DNA from: CBDAQA01 sp965247815
GTDB lineage: Bacteria; Planctomycetota; Phycisphaerae; Tepidisphaerales; Tepidisphaeraceae
Assembly (NCBI GenBank): GCA_965247815.1
Contig: CBDFHW010000025.1
Location: 310,001 to 374,000 of the forward strand
DNA length: 64,000 nt
Direction of reading: 5' to 3'
Every line of letters starts with the position of its first letter. The first letter of the stretch is position 1. Shown piece after piece: positions 49,016 through 56,144 of this stretch. Below the pieces are notes generated by a model that saw only the letters and a list, made by a program, of their open reading frames with translations, searched no databases and was not told where the DNA came from. Both the position numbers and the translations under genes were made by a program.

Positions 49016-49043
49016 AGAATACCTCGCTTCGAAACAGTGTCAA
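49016..49043 (-). promoter_or_regulatory. sigma70-type promoter for the leader and DAHP synthase
   Basis: Minus-strand TTGACA (49043-49038), 16-base spacer, TATTCT (49021-49016). The -35 is a perfect consensus and the -10 matches in four of six positions including TA...T. The predicted start falls at about 49009-49008, on the leader ATG. Confidence 0.75.
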
Positions 49044-49096
49044 GAATTTTCTGTGAGCCGGATTTGCATTCACAAGAGCGAATCGTATATCCCCGC

Positions 49097-51460
49097 ATGG
49101 GTATTGGTAACACAGTCGCATTTCCGGTCGCCGCTCAGTCTAAAGCCAAAGCAGGCAGAATTATTGGACGCAGCGGTCCGGCACACTTTGAAACGCTCGA
49201 GGGCCGGCAATTAATGTCGGCAGCGCTTCCCGTCGGGTCTGCGAAACTGACCGGCGCGTTGATCGGGACGGTCGGGTCTTATCAGTCTAAAGGAAACACG
49301 ATCGCCAACGCGGTGGACGGAAACACCAATACATTTTTCGACGCGCCGGCCGGCGTGGTCGGCTGGATGGGGCTCGATCTGGGCACGCCACAGAATATCA
49401 CGCAGGTGCAATTTTTCGCCCGGTCCGGGTTCGCATCGCGAATGAACGGGGGCGCGTTCCAAGGGTCGACCACGGCCGATTTCTCGTCCGGCGTAACGAC
49501 GCTCGCCTCTGTAAACGGTGTCCCGGCGGGTGGGGTCTATAACGTCAAAACTGTAAACGCAACCACTGCTTATCAATACGTGCGATACCTGTCCCCGGTG
49601 AACGGCGCGGGCAACGTCGCCGAGGTGGAATTCGACGGGTTCAGCGCCGGCCCCACCCCCGTCCCGCCGCCACCCCCGGCGGCTCCGTCGGCGCCCGGGA
49701 ACCTGACCGCCGTGGCCATCAACTCGAGCGACGTGCATCTCGCCTGGCAGCAGGACCCGTCGGTCGTCGTCAGCAATTTCACGATTGCACGGCAGGGCCC
49801 CGCGGACGCGGACTTCGTCGTCATCGGGACCACCACGTCGGCGACCAGTTTCGACGACGTCACCGTCGCCGCGAACACGTCTTACACTTACGAGGTGATT
49901 GCTAATAACGGCGGCGGGGCGTCGTCGCCCGCGACGCCGGTCTCGGCCCTCACGCCGGCCGCCCCGGTCAACCCCTGGACCGACGGCGACATCGGCGCGG
50001 TCGGCAAGATCGGTTCGTCGAAGGTCAACCCCGATGGAACCATCCTCGTGTCCGGCGGCGGGGCCGACATCTGGAACCAGACCGATGCTTTTCATTACGA
50101 CTATCAACCCATGACCGGCAACGGCAGCGTCACCGCGCAGGTGCTGGCGCAGACGAACACCAATAATTGGGCCAAGAGCGGCGTCATGATCCGCGAAACC
50201 GCCAACGCCGATTCGCGGTTTGTCGACCTGGCTTTGACGCCCGGCAACGGCGTCACGCTCCAGTCTCGAACGGCCACGCACTCGACGCCGAACGTGTCGA
50301 TCACCGTCCCGGCCAAGGCCGGCGTCTGGTTGAAACTGGTCCGCACCGGCAGCTCATTCAGCGGTTACATCTCGATCGACAACACCACCTGGACGCTCGT
50401 CGGCACGGTGACCATCCCGATGGTGAACAACGTCACAGCCGGCCTGTGCGTGACCGCGCACGACAATTCGAAATTGGGCACGGCCAAGTTCAGCAACGTG
50501 CAGATCACTGCCCCCGGCGCGGAAGCGTCGGCGTGGTCGAATGCCGCGACGGCCCCGATGAATCGGTGGGAATCGCAAAGCTTTACCTACAACAACGAGC
50601 TGTATATTTTCGGCGGGTTTATCGACCGGTCGCTGAATGCCACGACGGAATGCGACGCGTACAACCCCGCGACCAACACCTGGCGAGTCGTAACATCTAT
50701 GCCCAACGGCGCGCTAACCCATGCCGCGACGACCGTCGTGGGTGACACGGTGTACTTCGCCGGCGGGAACATCGGACAGTTCGCCGACAAAACGACCGGC
50801 GTCTGCGTCGCCGCCGTTCAGACCTACAGCCTGACCACCGGCGTCTGGGGCTCGGTCGCGTCGCTGCCTGCACCGATCTCCTGCGGCGGCATGGTCTGCG
50901 TCAACAACCAGCTCATTTATTACGGTGGACTAAACGCGAACAACACTGTCGACCTGAATGCCACCTGGTCGCTGGACCTGACCGATCCGAACGCCAGCTG
51001 GACCGCGAAGGCGGCCATGCCCAATGCCCGCAATCACATTGCCTACGAACAGGTGAACGGAATCGTTTACGCGATCGGCGGCCAGCACCTGTACAAGCAG
51101 ACGACCGGTAACGACGCCGAGGTAGACGCGTACAACCCGATTACCAATGTGTGGACCAAGGTCGCGAGCCTTCCCGCAGGCCGGGGGGCGATCCACACCA
51201 CGACGCTGGTGGTTAACGGCAAAATCGTGATCGTCGGCGGTCAGACCAACGGCGGTTACGACGGGATCTATTCGAACAACATTGAAGAATACGACCCGAC
51301 GACCAACACCTGGACCGCGGTCGGGACCCTTCCGGAAGCCAACGAAGGACAATCGGTCGCGTATATCAATGGTCAGCTGATTGTTGCCGACGGGACAGTC
51401 GACAATCTGGGCGGGTGGTCTCAGAATCAGACGCTGATTAACAGTGAAATTGTGCTATAA
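49097..51460 (+). CDS. LEPR-XLL surface protein with discoidin-like, Fn3, beta-sandwich and kelch domains
   Basis: A 787-residue secreted protein. The LEPR-XLL variant LEGRQLMSA is near residue 37. Domains in order: F5/8 type C (discoidin)-like carbohydrate-binding fold (about 45-180, IANAVDGNTNTFFDAP), a Pro-rich hinge, Fn3 (about 195-280), a DUF1349-like concanavalin fold (about 300-470, AKSGVMIRETANADSRFVDL), and a C-terminal kelch propeller (about 490-787, with GGFIDRS, GGNIGQF, GGQHLYKQ and GGQTNGGYDG blade motifs). No enzyme motif is seen; binding of glycans is likely. The frame extends to 49007 across the leader promoter, but the ATG at 49097 gives the normal N-terminus. Confidence 0.85.
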   Translation: MGIGNTVAFPVAAQSKAKAGRIIGRSGPAHFETLEGRQLMSAALPVGSAKLTGALIGTVGSYQSKGNTIANAVDGNTNTFFDAPAGVVGWMGLDLGTPQNITQVQFFARSGFASRMNGGAFQGSTTADFSSGVTTLASVNGVPAGGVYNVKTVNATTAYQYVRYLSPVNGAGNVAEVEFDGFSAGPTPVPPPPPAAPSAPGNLTAVAINSSDVHLAWQQDPSVVVSNFTIARQGPADADFVVIGTTTSATSFDDVTVAANTSYTYEVIANNGGGASSPATPVSALTPAAPVNPWTDGDIGAVGKIGSSKVNPDGTILVSGGGADIWNQTDAFHYDYQPMTGNGSVTAQVLAQTNTNNWAKSGVMIRETANADSRFVDLALTPGNGVTLQSRTATHSTPNVSITVPAKAGVWLKLVRTGSSFSGYISIDNTTWTLVGTVTIPMVNNVTAGLCVTAHDNSKLGTAKFSNVQITAPGAEASAWSNAATAPMNRWESQSFTYNNELYIFGGFIDRSLNATTECDAYNPATNTWRVVTSMPNGALTHAATTVVGDTVYFAGGNIGQFADKTTGVCVAAVQTYSLTTGVWGSVASLPAPISCGGMVCVNNQLIYYGGLNANNTVDLNATWSLDLTDPNASWTAKAAMPNARNHIAYEQVNGIVYAIGGQHLYKQTTGNDAEVDAYNPITNVWTKVASLPAGRGAIHTTTLVVNGKIVIVGGQTNGGYDGIYSNNIEEYDPTTNTWTAVGTLPEANEGQSVAYINGQLIVADGTVDNLGGWSQNQTLINSEIVL

Positions 51461-51705
51461 AAACTGACGCGCGAGCGTGAAGTGTAAAGACGGTTCGACC
51501 CCGACGGGATAAATCTCCCCCGGTGGGTCGAACCTGACCGATGATCGCCGCCCCTAGCCGTTCATCGAATATTCAGCAAGATACCGCCTAAAGCTTGGAG
51601 TGAAACCCCCCAAGTTTAGGGGATGGACTGTGAGTTTCGGTAGTTAAGCCGGGAAGGCAATTCAGGCGCTTAACGCGGCGGTTAAACGGTCGTGCGAGAA
51701 ACAAA

Positions 51706-51735
51706 GAAAGCCCTGGCGGTGATGCCAGGGCTTTC
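51706..51735. terminator. bidirectional hairpin between convergent genes
   Basis: GAAAGCCCTGGC / GCCAGGGCTTTC (51706-51717 and 51724-51735) form a 12-bp stem with a six-base loop. The minus-strand side continues TTTGTTTC, better as a T-tract than the plus side. The 245 bp before it (51461-51705) hold no gene I can support; a short GGGG/CCCC hairpin lies near 51608-51624. Confidence 0.7.
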
Positions 51736-51759
51736 AGCTTTGATTGAGGGCAGATGAAA

Positions 51760-52431
51760 TCAGCGTGCGGGCACCGCGGCGGTTGCCTCTTCGCGAATCA
51801 CTGCGTCTTCGGACGGATCGGCCGACACGCGGGTCAGTTCGGCGACGGCGGTCTCCCCGCCCAGTTTCGCCAGCCCGAGCACCGCGGCTCGGCGAACGCT
51901 GTTCATGAAGAACCCGTCGCTGTTGCGAACGACTTCGACCAGCGCGGTGACCGAACGCGGGTCAGCCAAGGTCGCGAGCGCTCGAATCGCTTCGCAACTC
52001 GGTTCGGCGATCGGATCATGCACCGCGAGCAGCAGAGGCTCGACTGCGCGGCGGTCTTTCAGCTGCCCGAGGCTCGTCGCCGCGGCACAGCGGACGACGC
52101 TGTGGAAGTAGCCGTTACGATTGCTCAGCGCTTCGATCAAGGGCTCGACCGCGCTGGCGTTTGCAGATTCTCCCAACGACGTGGCGGCTTCGCGGGCGGT
52201 GTCGGCATCCAGGGCGCGCAGGGCGATGACCATCGGCTCGATAGCCACGGCGGGCTTGGCCACGACCGCGGGCGACGGGGTCGCCGGTGCGGGTACGGCG
52301 GGGGTGACCACGGCGGCGACCGCGGTCTCCAGAGCCTTCGCCGAAACGGCGGAGGGCTTGACCGCCGTCTTCGGCGGAACCGCGCTGTGCTTCACTTCAC
52401 TCTTGCTTGTCTTGCTCGTCTTACGGGCCAT
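51760..52431 (-). CDS. HEAT-repeat protein with Ala/Pro/Lys-rich N-terminus
   Basis: A 223-residue protein. Residues 1-65 are low-complexity and basic (MARKTSKTSKSEVKHSAVPP then Ala/Pro/Val repeats). Residues about 70-215 contain four PBS-lyase-type HEAT repeats, each of the form VEPLIEALSNRNGYFHSVVRCAAATSLGQLKD. The family mediates protein-protein contacts or phycobilin-lyase-like functions; here only a scaffold role can be suggested. The basic tail could bind nucleic acid. It is the last gene before the tRNA-Ile/mobile-island boundary. Confidence 0.8.
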   Translation of the reverse strand: MARKTSKTSKSEVKHSAVPPKTAVKPSAVSAKALETAVAAVVTPAVPAPATPSPAVVAKPAVAIEPMVIALRALDADTAREAATSLGESANASAVEPLIEALSNRNGYFHSVVRCAAATSLGQLKDRRAVEPLLLAVHDPIAEPSCEAIRALATLADPRSVTALVEVVRNSDGFFMNSVRRAAVLGLAKLGGETAVAELTRVSADPSEDAVIREEATAAVPAR

Positions 52432-52653
52432 GTTATTCCTTGGTTGGGTTTGAACGAATATCGGACGTACGACTGATATCGAGCCGGCCTACCAGTTTTC
52501 GCCAGTAGAAATTCCGCCGACCCGGCTCGCCCGTGAGGTTCCATGCGGCAGACGAATTGCAAAACTCGCGGCGTTGACAGCAAACCCGGCTTTCATACAA
52601 TCCCCATCCCCTTGTCGGTTTCAGCTCGCCCCGCGAGTCGGATCGACAACAAG

Positions 52654-52727
52654 GGGCTCGTAGCTCAGTTGGTTAGAGCGCGTCCCTGATAAGGACGAGG
52701 TCGGACGTTCGAATCGTCTCGGGCCCA
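52654..52727 (+). tRNA. tRNA-Ile (anticodon GAU)
   Basis: A 74-nt cloverleaf: acceptor GGGCTCG / CGGGCCC with one T-G pair, D-arm AGCTCAGTTGGTTAGAGC, anticodon stem CGTCC / GGACG with loop CTGATAA giving GAT, and T-loop TTCGAAT. The discriminator is A727; CCA is not encoded. It stands alone rather than in an rRNA operon and borders an integrase remnant, so it may be the insertion site of the island downstream. Confidence 0.96.
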
Positions 52728-52735
52728 TATGTTGT

Positions 52736-52768
52736 AAAGCCTCAATCCTAAAAGGGTTGAGGCTTTTT
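52736..52768 (+). terminator. intrinsic terminator after tRNA-Ile
   Basis: AGCCTCAATCC (52738-52748) pairs with GGGTTGAGGCT (52754-52764) around loop TAAAA, followed by TTTT. It is nine bases after the tRNA. Confidence 0.88.
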
Positions 52769-52773
52769 CGTTC

Positions 52774-52861
52774 CGGGTGAATTTGTGTCGATTTGGCTAC
52801 AGGACACGTCGATTGGCTACACGCTCACCACCAATGCACATTTCTCTTCTCGGGTGAATTT
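52774..52861. repeat. paired direct repeats next to the integrase remnant
   Basis: CGGGTGAATTT occurs at 52774-52784 and 52851-52861. Between these, TCGATTTGGCTACA (52788-52801) and TCGATTGGCTACA (52809-52821) are near-identical and spaced 21 bp apart. Repeats of this sort beside tyrosine-integrase genes can be arm-type binding sites or attachment-site remnants. Confidence 0.4.
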
Positions 52862-52873
52862 CTGACGGGATGA

Positions 52874-53641
52874 ATGGGGCTTGTGGAAAAGCCGTCCTCC
52901 AACACCAACATCAGCCCGCACCGTGGCGGCTGGAAGAAGTACATCGGGGGCAAGCGGTTCTACTCACATGTTGGCCAGGATCGTGAGAGCTTTCAGCAGG
53001 TTGCTGCGGCATCGGAAATCCGCTGGCAGGTCATCAAGGCACGCGGCGAACTCGCTTGGACGAAAGCTGACATCGACACGGCCTACAACTCAGCAGGGGT
53101 GACCCGGTCGACCAAGCAAACTCCTAATCCAGTCCCCTGCGTGCGAAAACATCTCAATGTTCGGAAGCTCCGGCTCTACGACGCTGTCGACATGTTCCTC
53201 GAACAACTGCGAGGAAACGTGCCCAATCAGATCAGCATCGACACCTACGAAAAAGCCAAGCAGCACGTCCCACGGCTTAAGGAGCTTCTCGACGACAGGG
53301 CGATCGTTCAGATCGACTACGACGATTTGGTCACAGTCCGCAACGGCATCATCAACGGCAAGAAGGTTAATGGCGAGCCTTTCGCCGTCGACACCATCAC
53401 AACGATCGTGGCCACCTTCAAGTCCTTCTTCAACTACCTCGCCGACTCCGACCGATGGCTTCCGCCCCGTGGGTTCGACCGTGCCCTTAAAGTCGACCGA
53501 GCGAACCCAAACGAAGAGTTGCGCCGTTGGATCATTACACGACGGAGTCGTACCGACGTGCGATTTGGCGTGGCGCTCTTCGGCTTCGACGGTGGCGCGG
53601 GCTGGTTGTGCCACGGTTGTTCCATTCTTTACGGTGATGCG
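52874..53641 (+). pseudogene. tyrosine integrase remnant (N-terminal and core-binding domains only)
   Basis: Residues 1-85 resemble the arm-binding region of planctomycete integrases (GGWKKYIGGKRFYSHVG), and about 105-200 the SAM-like core-binding domain (YDAVDMFLEQLR, TYEKAKQHVPRLKELLDD, VATFKSFFNYLADSDRW). Homology ends near PNEELRRW at about 53530. The catalytic R...H-R...Y domain is entirely missing. The frame then runs on through unrelated sequence into trbD, which would give a 345-residue fused reading frame. It lies 146 bp after tRNA-Ile, the normal place for such a gene. It should be unable to recombine DNA. Confidence 0.75.
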
Positions 53642-53911
53642 ATGCAACGTCCAGAAGAAATCGAAGGCTACGAGATTCCGCTTCATGTGTCGCTGACACA
53701 GCCGGTGCTGATGGGTGGCGTGCCACGGACGTTTTCAATCTTGAACGGAACGATGGCGCTTGTGGTCGGGATGGGATTGCACCTCTGGTGGCTCGGCTTC
53801 CCCGCTGGTGCCTTGCTGCATGCGGCGGCAGTGCTGATGAGTAAGCGCGACCCGCACTGGTTCGACATCTTCCGCAAGCAGCTTCGGCAAGCGACGCATC
53901 TGGATTCGTGA
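53642..53911 (+). CDS. trbD: conjugal transfer protein TrbD (VirB3-like)
   Basis: An 89-residue protein starting MQRPEEIEGYEIPLHVSLTQ, with PVLMGGVPRTFSILNGTMAL and a helical hairpin (ALVVGMGLHLWWLGFPAGALLHAAAVL), ending HWFDIFRKQLRQ. This is the complete pattern of TrbD, an inner-membrane component of the type IV mating channel. It is in frame with the integrase remnant, so both could be read as one fusion, but the ATG at 53642 is the natural start. trbE follows by 13 bases as in trb operons. With the other trb genes absent, no functional channel can form. Confidence 0.8.
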   Translation: MQRPEEIEGYEIPLHVSLTQPVLMGGVPRTFSILNGTMALVVGMGLHLWWLGFPAGALLHAAAVLMSKRDPHWFDIFRKQLRQATHLDS

Positions 53912-53924
53912 AAGGGAAAATGCC

Positions 53925-54170
53925 ATGTGGAATCTCGATGAATACCGCAAACGTCCGCAACGATTGGCCGACTATCTGCCTTGGGCCTCCTTGATTGGCC
54001 CCGGTGTCGTTCTGAACAAGGACGGCAGCTTCCAGAAAACGGTCAACTTCCGTGGGACGTATCTGGACAGCTCGACCGCTTATGAACTCGTAGCCGCGCG
54101 GGCTCGGATGAACAATGTGCTTCGCCGGCTCGGTTCAAGTTGGTGCATTCACATGGAAGCCGGTCGGCGC
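53925..54170 (+). pseudogene. trbE: TrbE (VirB4-like ATPase) N-terminal fragment
   Basis: About 82 codons: MWNLDEYRKRPQRLADYLPW, LIGPGVVLNKDGSFQKTVNFRG and NNVLRRLGSSWCIHMEAGRR match the first part of TrbE, which is normally above 800 residues. The Walker motifs are gone. At 54171 the sequence passes in frame into an iron-permease fragment. The trbD-trbE order shows this was once a trb transfer operon. Confidence 0.78.
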
Positions 54171-54652
54171 TTGGCATATCGCGAAGGGTTCGAGGTCGTG
54201 CTATTTCTCAGTCGATGCGATTGAAAGCGGGAACCCATGTCGTCCTGGAAGGCGTGTCCATCGGTTTGGCGCTCACACTCATTGTCGCCATGCTCACGTT
54301 CGTCGTTCATTATCGCCTTCCGTACAAAAGAATGCTGGTGCTGAGCGGCATTATGCTTGGTGCCGTTTTACTGGTGATGGTCGGTGAGGAGGTGCAGGAA
54401 ATGCAACAGGCTGGCTGGATCCCAACCACCAAACTGAATATCTCAATGCCGGATTGGCTTAATACCTGGTTTGCAATTTTTCCAACAGCCGAAAGCCTTC
54501 TGTCGCAATTGCTAGCAGGTGCATTCGTGATCGTTTCGTACTTCCTGGCACGGCGCGTCTGCAACACTCGGCACCAAGTGAGTACCTCATTGGTGGTTCA
54601 GCAATGCATTGTTCCGGATTGTGGGAATTGCTCCGCTTCCAACGAGACGTAA
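54171..54652 (+). pseudogene. FTR1-family iron permease C-terminal fragment, frameshifted
   Basis: Begins LAYREGFEVVLFL, the REGxE iron-binding motif of an FTR1 helix. One missing base after 54209 breaks the frame; restoring it reads LFLQSMRLKAGTHVVLEGVSIGLAL and continues through three more helices, QQAGWIP, and FPTAESLLSQLLAGAFV to the stop at 54652. FTR1 permeases import iron and are usually near 280 residues or more with two REGxE motifs; here only the second half survives. It was fused to the trbE stump by deletion. Confidence 0.72.
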
Positions 54653-54761
54653 AACTTTGTCAAAACAGCCTCGAATCTGTCATTGGTTTCTGCCCAATAC
54701 AATGGGTCAAACAGCAAAAACGTGGAGGATCCGAACTCATTAAAAGCGTTTTTCCGCTTTT

Positions 54762-56144
54762 TTAGAACGGTCCTTGGAGGTTCAGCGCTGTCTTTGTGCC
54801 GCTTTTGCCTGATAAGTCGATGGTCGCAATTGCTTCCAAGTCAAAAATATGCTTTTCACGATTGGCTCGAAGGTTTGCCACCAACCGTTCGATGGCAACC
54901 AAAGACCGCTGACTATCGAGTAAATCTAAAAGTGAAGCGTGCCCGGTTTCGTAAGACGAACGACCGAGATCAACCGCTTGTCGCGCGCGGGGAAGAACTA
55001 AGTGCTCAAACAAATCGAGTTGGCGATCCACATCTTTTACAGTCGTGAGGTCCGCAACAACCTGAGCAGACAAATCGCTACCCGTTTGACGGCGCATGGC
55101 CTCTGATGCGCGGAGATTTGCTTCCGCCTGTGCGATGGCCGCGTTGATTGCCTCGTATCTGAAGATGGGAACTGTCACCTGTCCGAGGATTGATTGTGCA
55201 ATGCCGACAGGATCGGTCCCTACACTCAAATTGAAGTCGGGAACATACTGAAGTTTTGCAGCCCGAATTCCTTGCTGACGACCGCGGGCTTCATCAGCAA
55301 GGGCGATCAGTTCCGGGTTACTCCGCGCAGCCAGGTTCAAAAGTTCGGCATCCTGATACGCAATTGTTCTCACCTCAGGCAATTCGGCAGGAATTGGTAA
55401 CGGCGCATCGTTCGCGCGGCCCAGCATCGCATTGAGCGCCGCCACCTGGCTTGGAATCTGCGACTGCATGTTTGCGATCTCGTTGCGCGATAGATCCACT
55501 TCATTGTTCGCTTTCAGCACATCTAATTGCCCAGCGCTTCCCGCGCGATTACGCGATGCCGTGGTGCTTGCGGTCAGTGCCAGCAGTTGCTCATTGGATT
55601 GTTCGAGCCGAATCAATTCGGCATTAAGCGCATAGTCGTAATAGGCACTGAGGATCTTACTTCGCAGGTCAAACTTGGCCTTCACGAAACGATGGCCCGC
55701 AGCCCGCGCGTTTTCCAGGGTTTGCCTGGCGGCGGCGTCCAGTTTTCCCGGCCACTTGATGTCGGTCATTGGATCATTGCCAAATGTCAATGTACTGGTT
55801 TTCCAACTGGCGTGACCATTAGTGACGATCGTGCCGGCGGCGATGTTGAGAGATGAAGATTGGGTCCCGTCCTGGGGAATTTGCTCGATGGCGGCTCGCC
55901 ATGTCCAGTACCGTTGCTCAAGATCGGCGTTTGTGAGCAATCCACGCTCGACGATTTCATCGGGGGTGGGATTGTCCGATAGCGGCGGGATATCACGAAC
56001 CTCGAATCGCTTTTCAAATGGCTTACCCAAACGAGAAGCGGAGGCTCGCTCCTCGTTCTCACCGGGCGGGTGAATCGTGCAGCCGGTCAAAGTTGTAGCG
56101 ACGGCGACCAGTAGCCAGCGGTGGGTAGAACTGAAATTAAACAT
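54762..56144 (-). CDS. cusC: outer-membrane efflux protein, CusC/TolC family lipoprotein
   Basis: A 460-residue outer-membrane channel. Signal with lipobox LTGC (Cys near residue 21), then the two-fold OEP repeat: long helical segments such as DVLKANNEVDLSRNEIANMQSQIPSQVAALNAMLG (split across about 215-250) and RQAVDLGRSSYETGHASLLDLLDSQRSLV near the end. It forms the exit duct for the RND pump encoded upstream. The ATG at 56144 overlaps the end of cusA by eight bases, indicating coupled translation; the frame upstream to 56243 lies inside cusA. Substrates are inferred to be Cu(I)/Ag(I) or similar from the adaptor and pump. Confidence 0.87.
   Translation of the reverse strand: MFNFSSTHRWLLVAVATTLTGCTIHPPGENEERASASRLGKPFEKRFEVRDIPPLSDNPTPDEIVERGLLTNADLEQRYWTWRAAIEQIPQDGTQSSSLNIAAGTIVTNGHASWKTSTLTFGNDPMTDIKWPGKLDAAARQTLENARAAGHRFVKAKFDLRSKILSAYYDYALNAELIRLEQSNEQLLALTASTTASRNRAGSAGQLDVLKANNEVDLSRNEIANMQSQIPSQVAALNAMLGRANDAPLPIPAELPEVRTIAYQDAELLNLAARSNPELIALADEARGRQQGIRAAKLQYVPDFNLSVGTDPVGIAQSILGQVTVPIFRYEAINAAIAQAEANLRASEAMRRQTGSDLSAQVVADLTTVKDVDRQLDLFEHLVLPRARQAVDLGRSSYETGHASLLDLLDSQRSLVAIERLVANLRANREKHIFDLEAIATIDLSGKSGTKTALNLQGPF

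Noticed and set aside
49007..49096. Upstream extension of the kelch protein frame
   Set aside because: It would cross the DAHP promoter and leader start; the ATG at 49097 gives a normal LEPR-XLL N-terminus.
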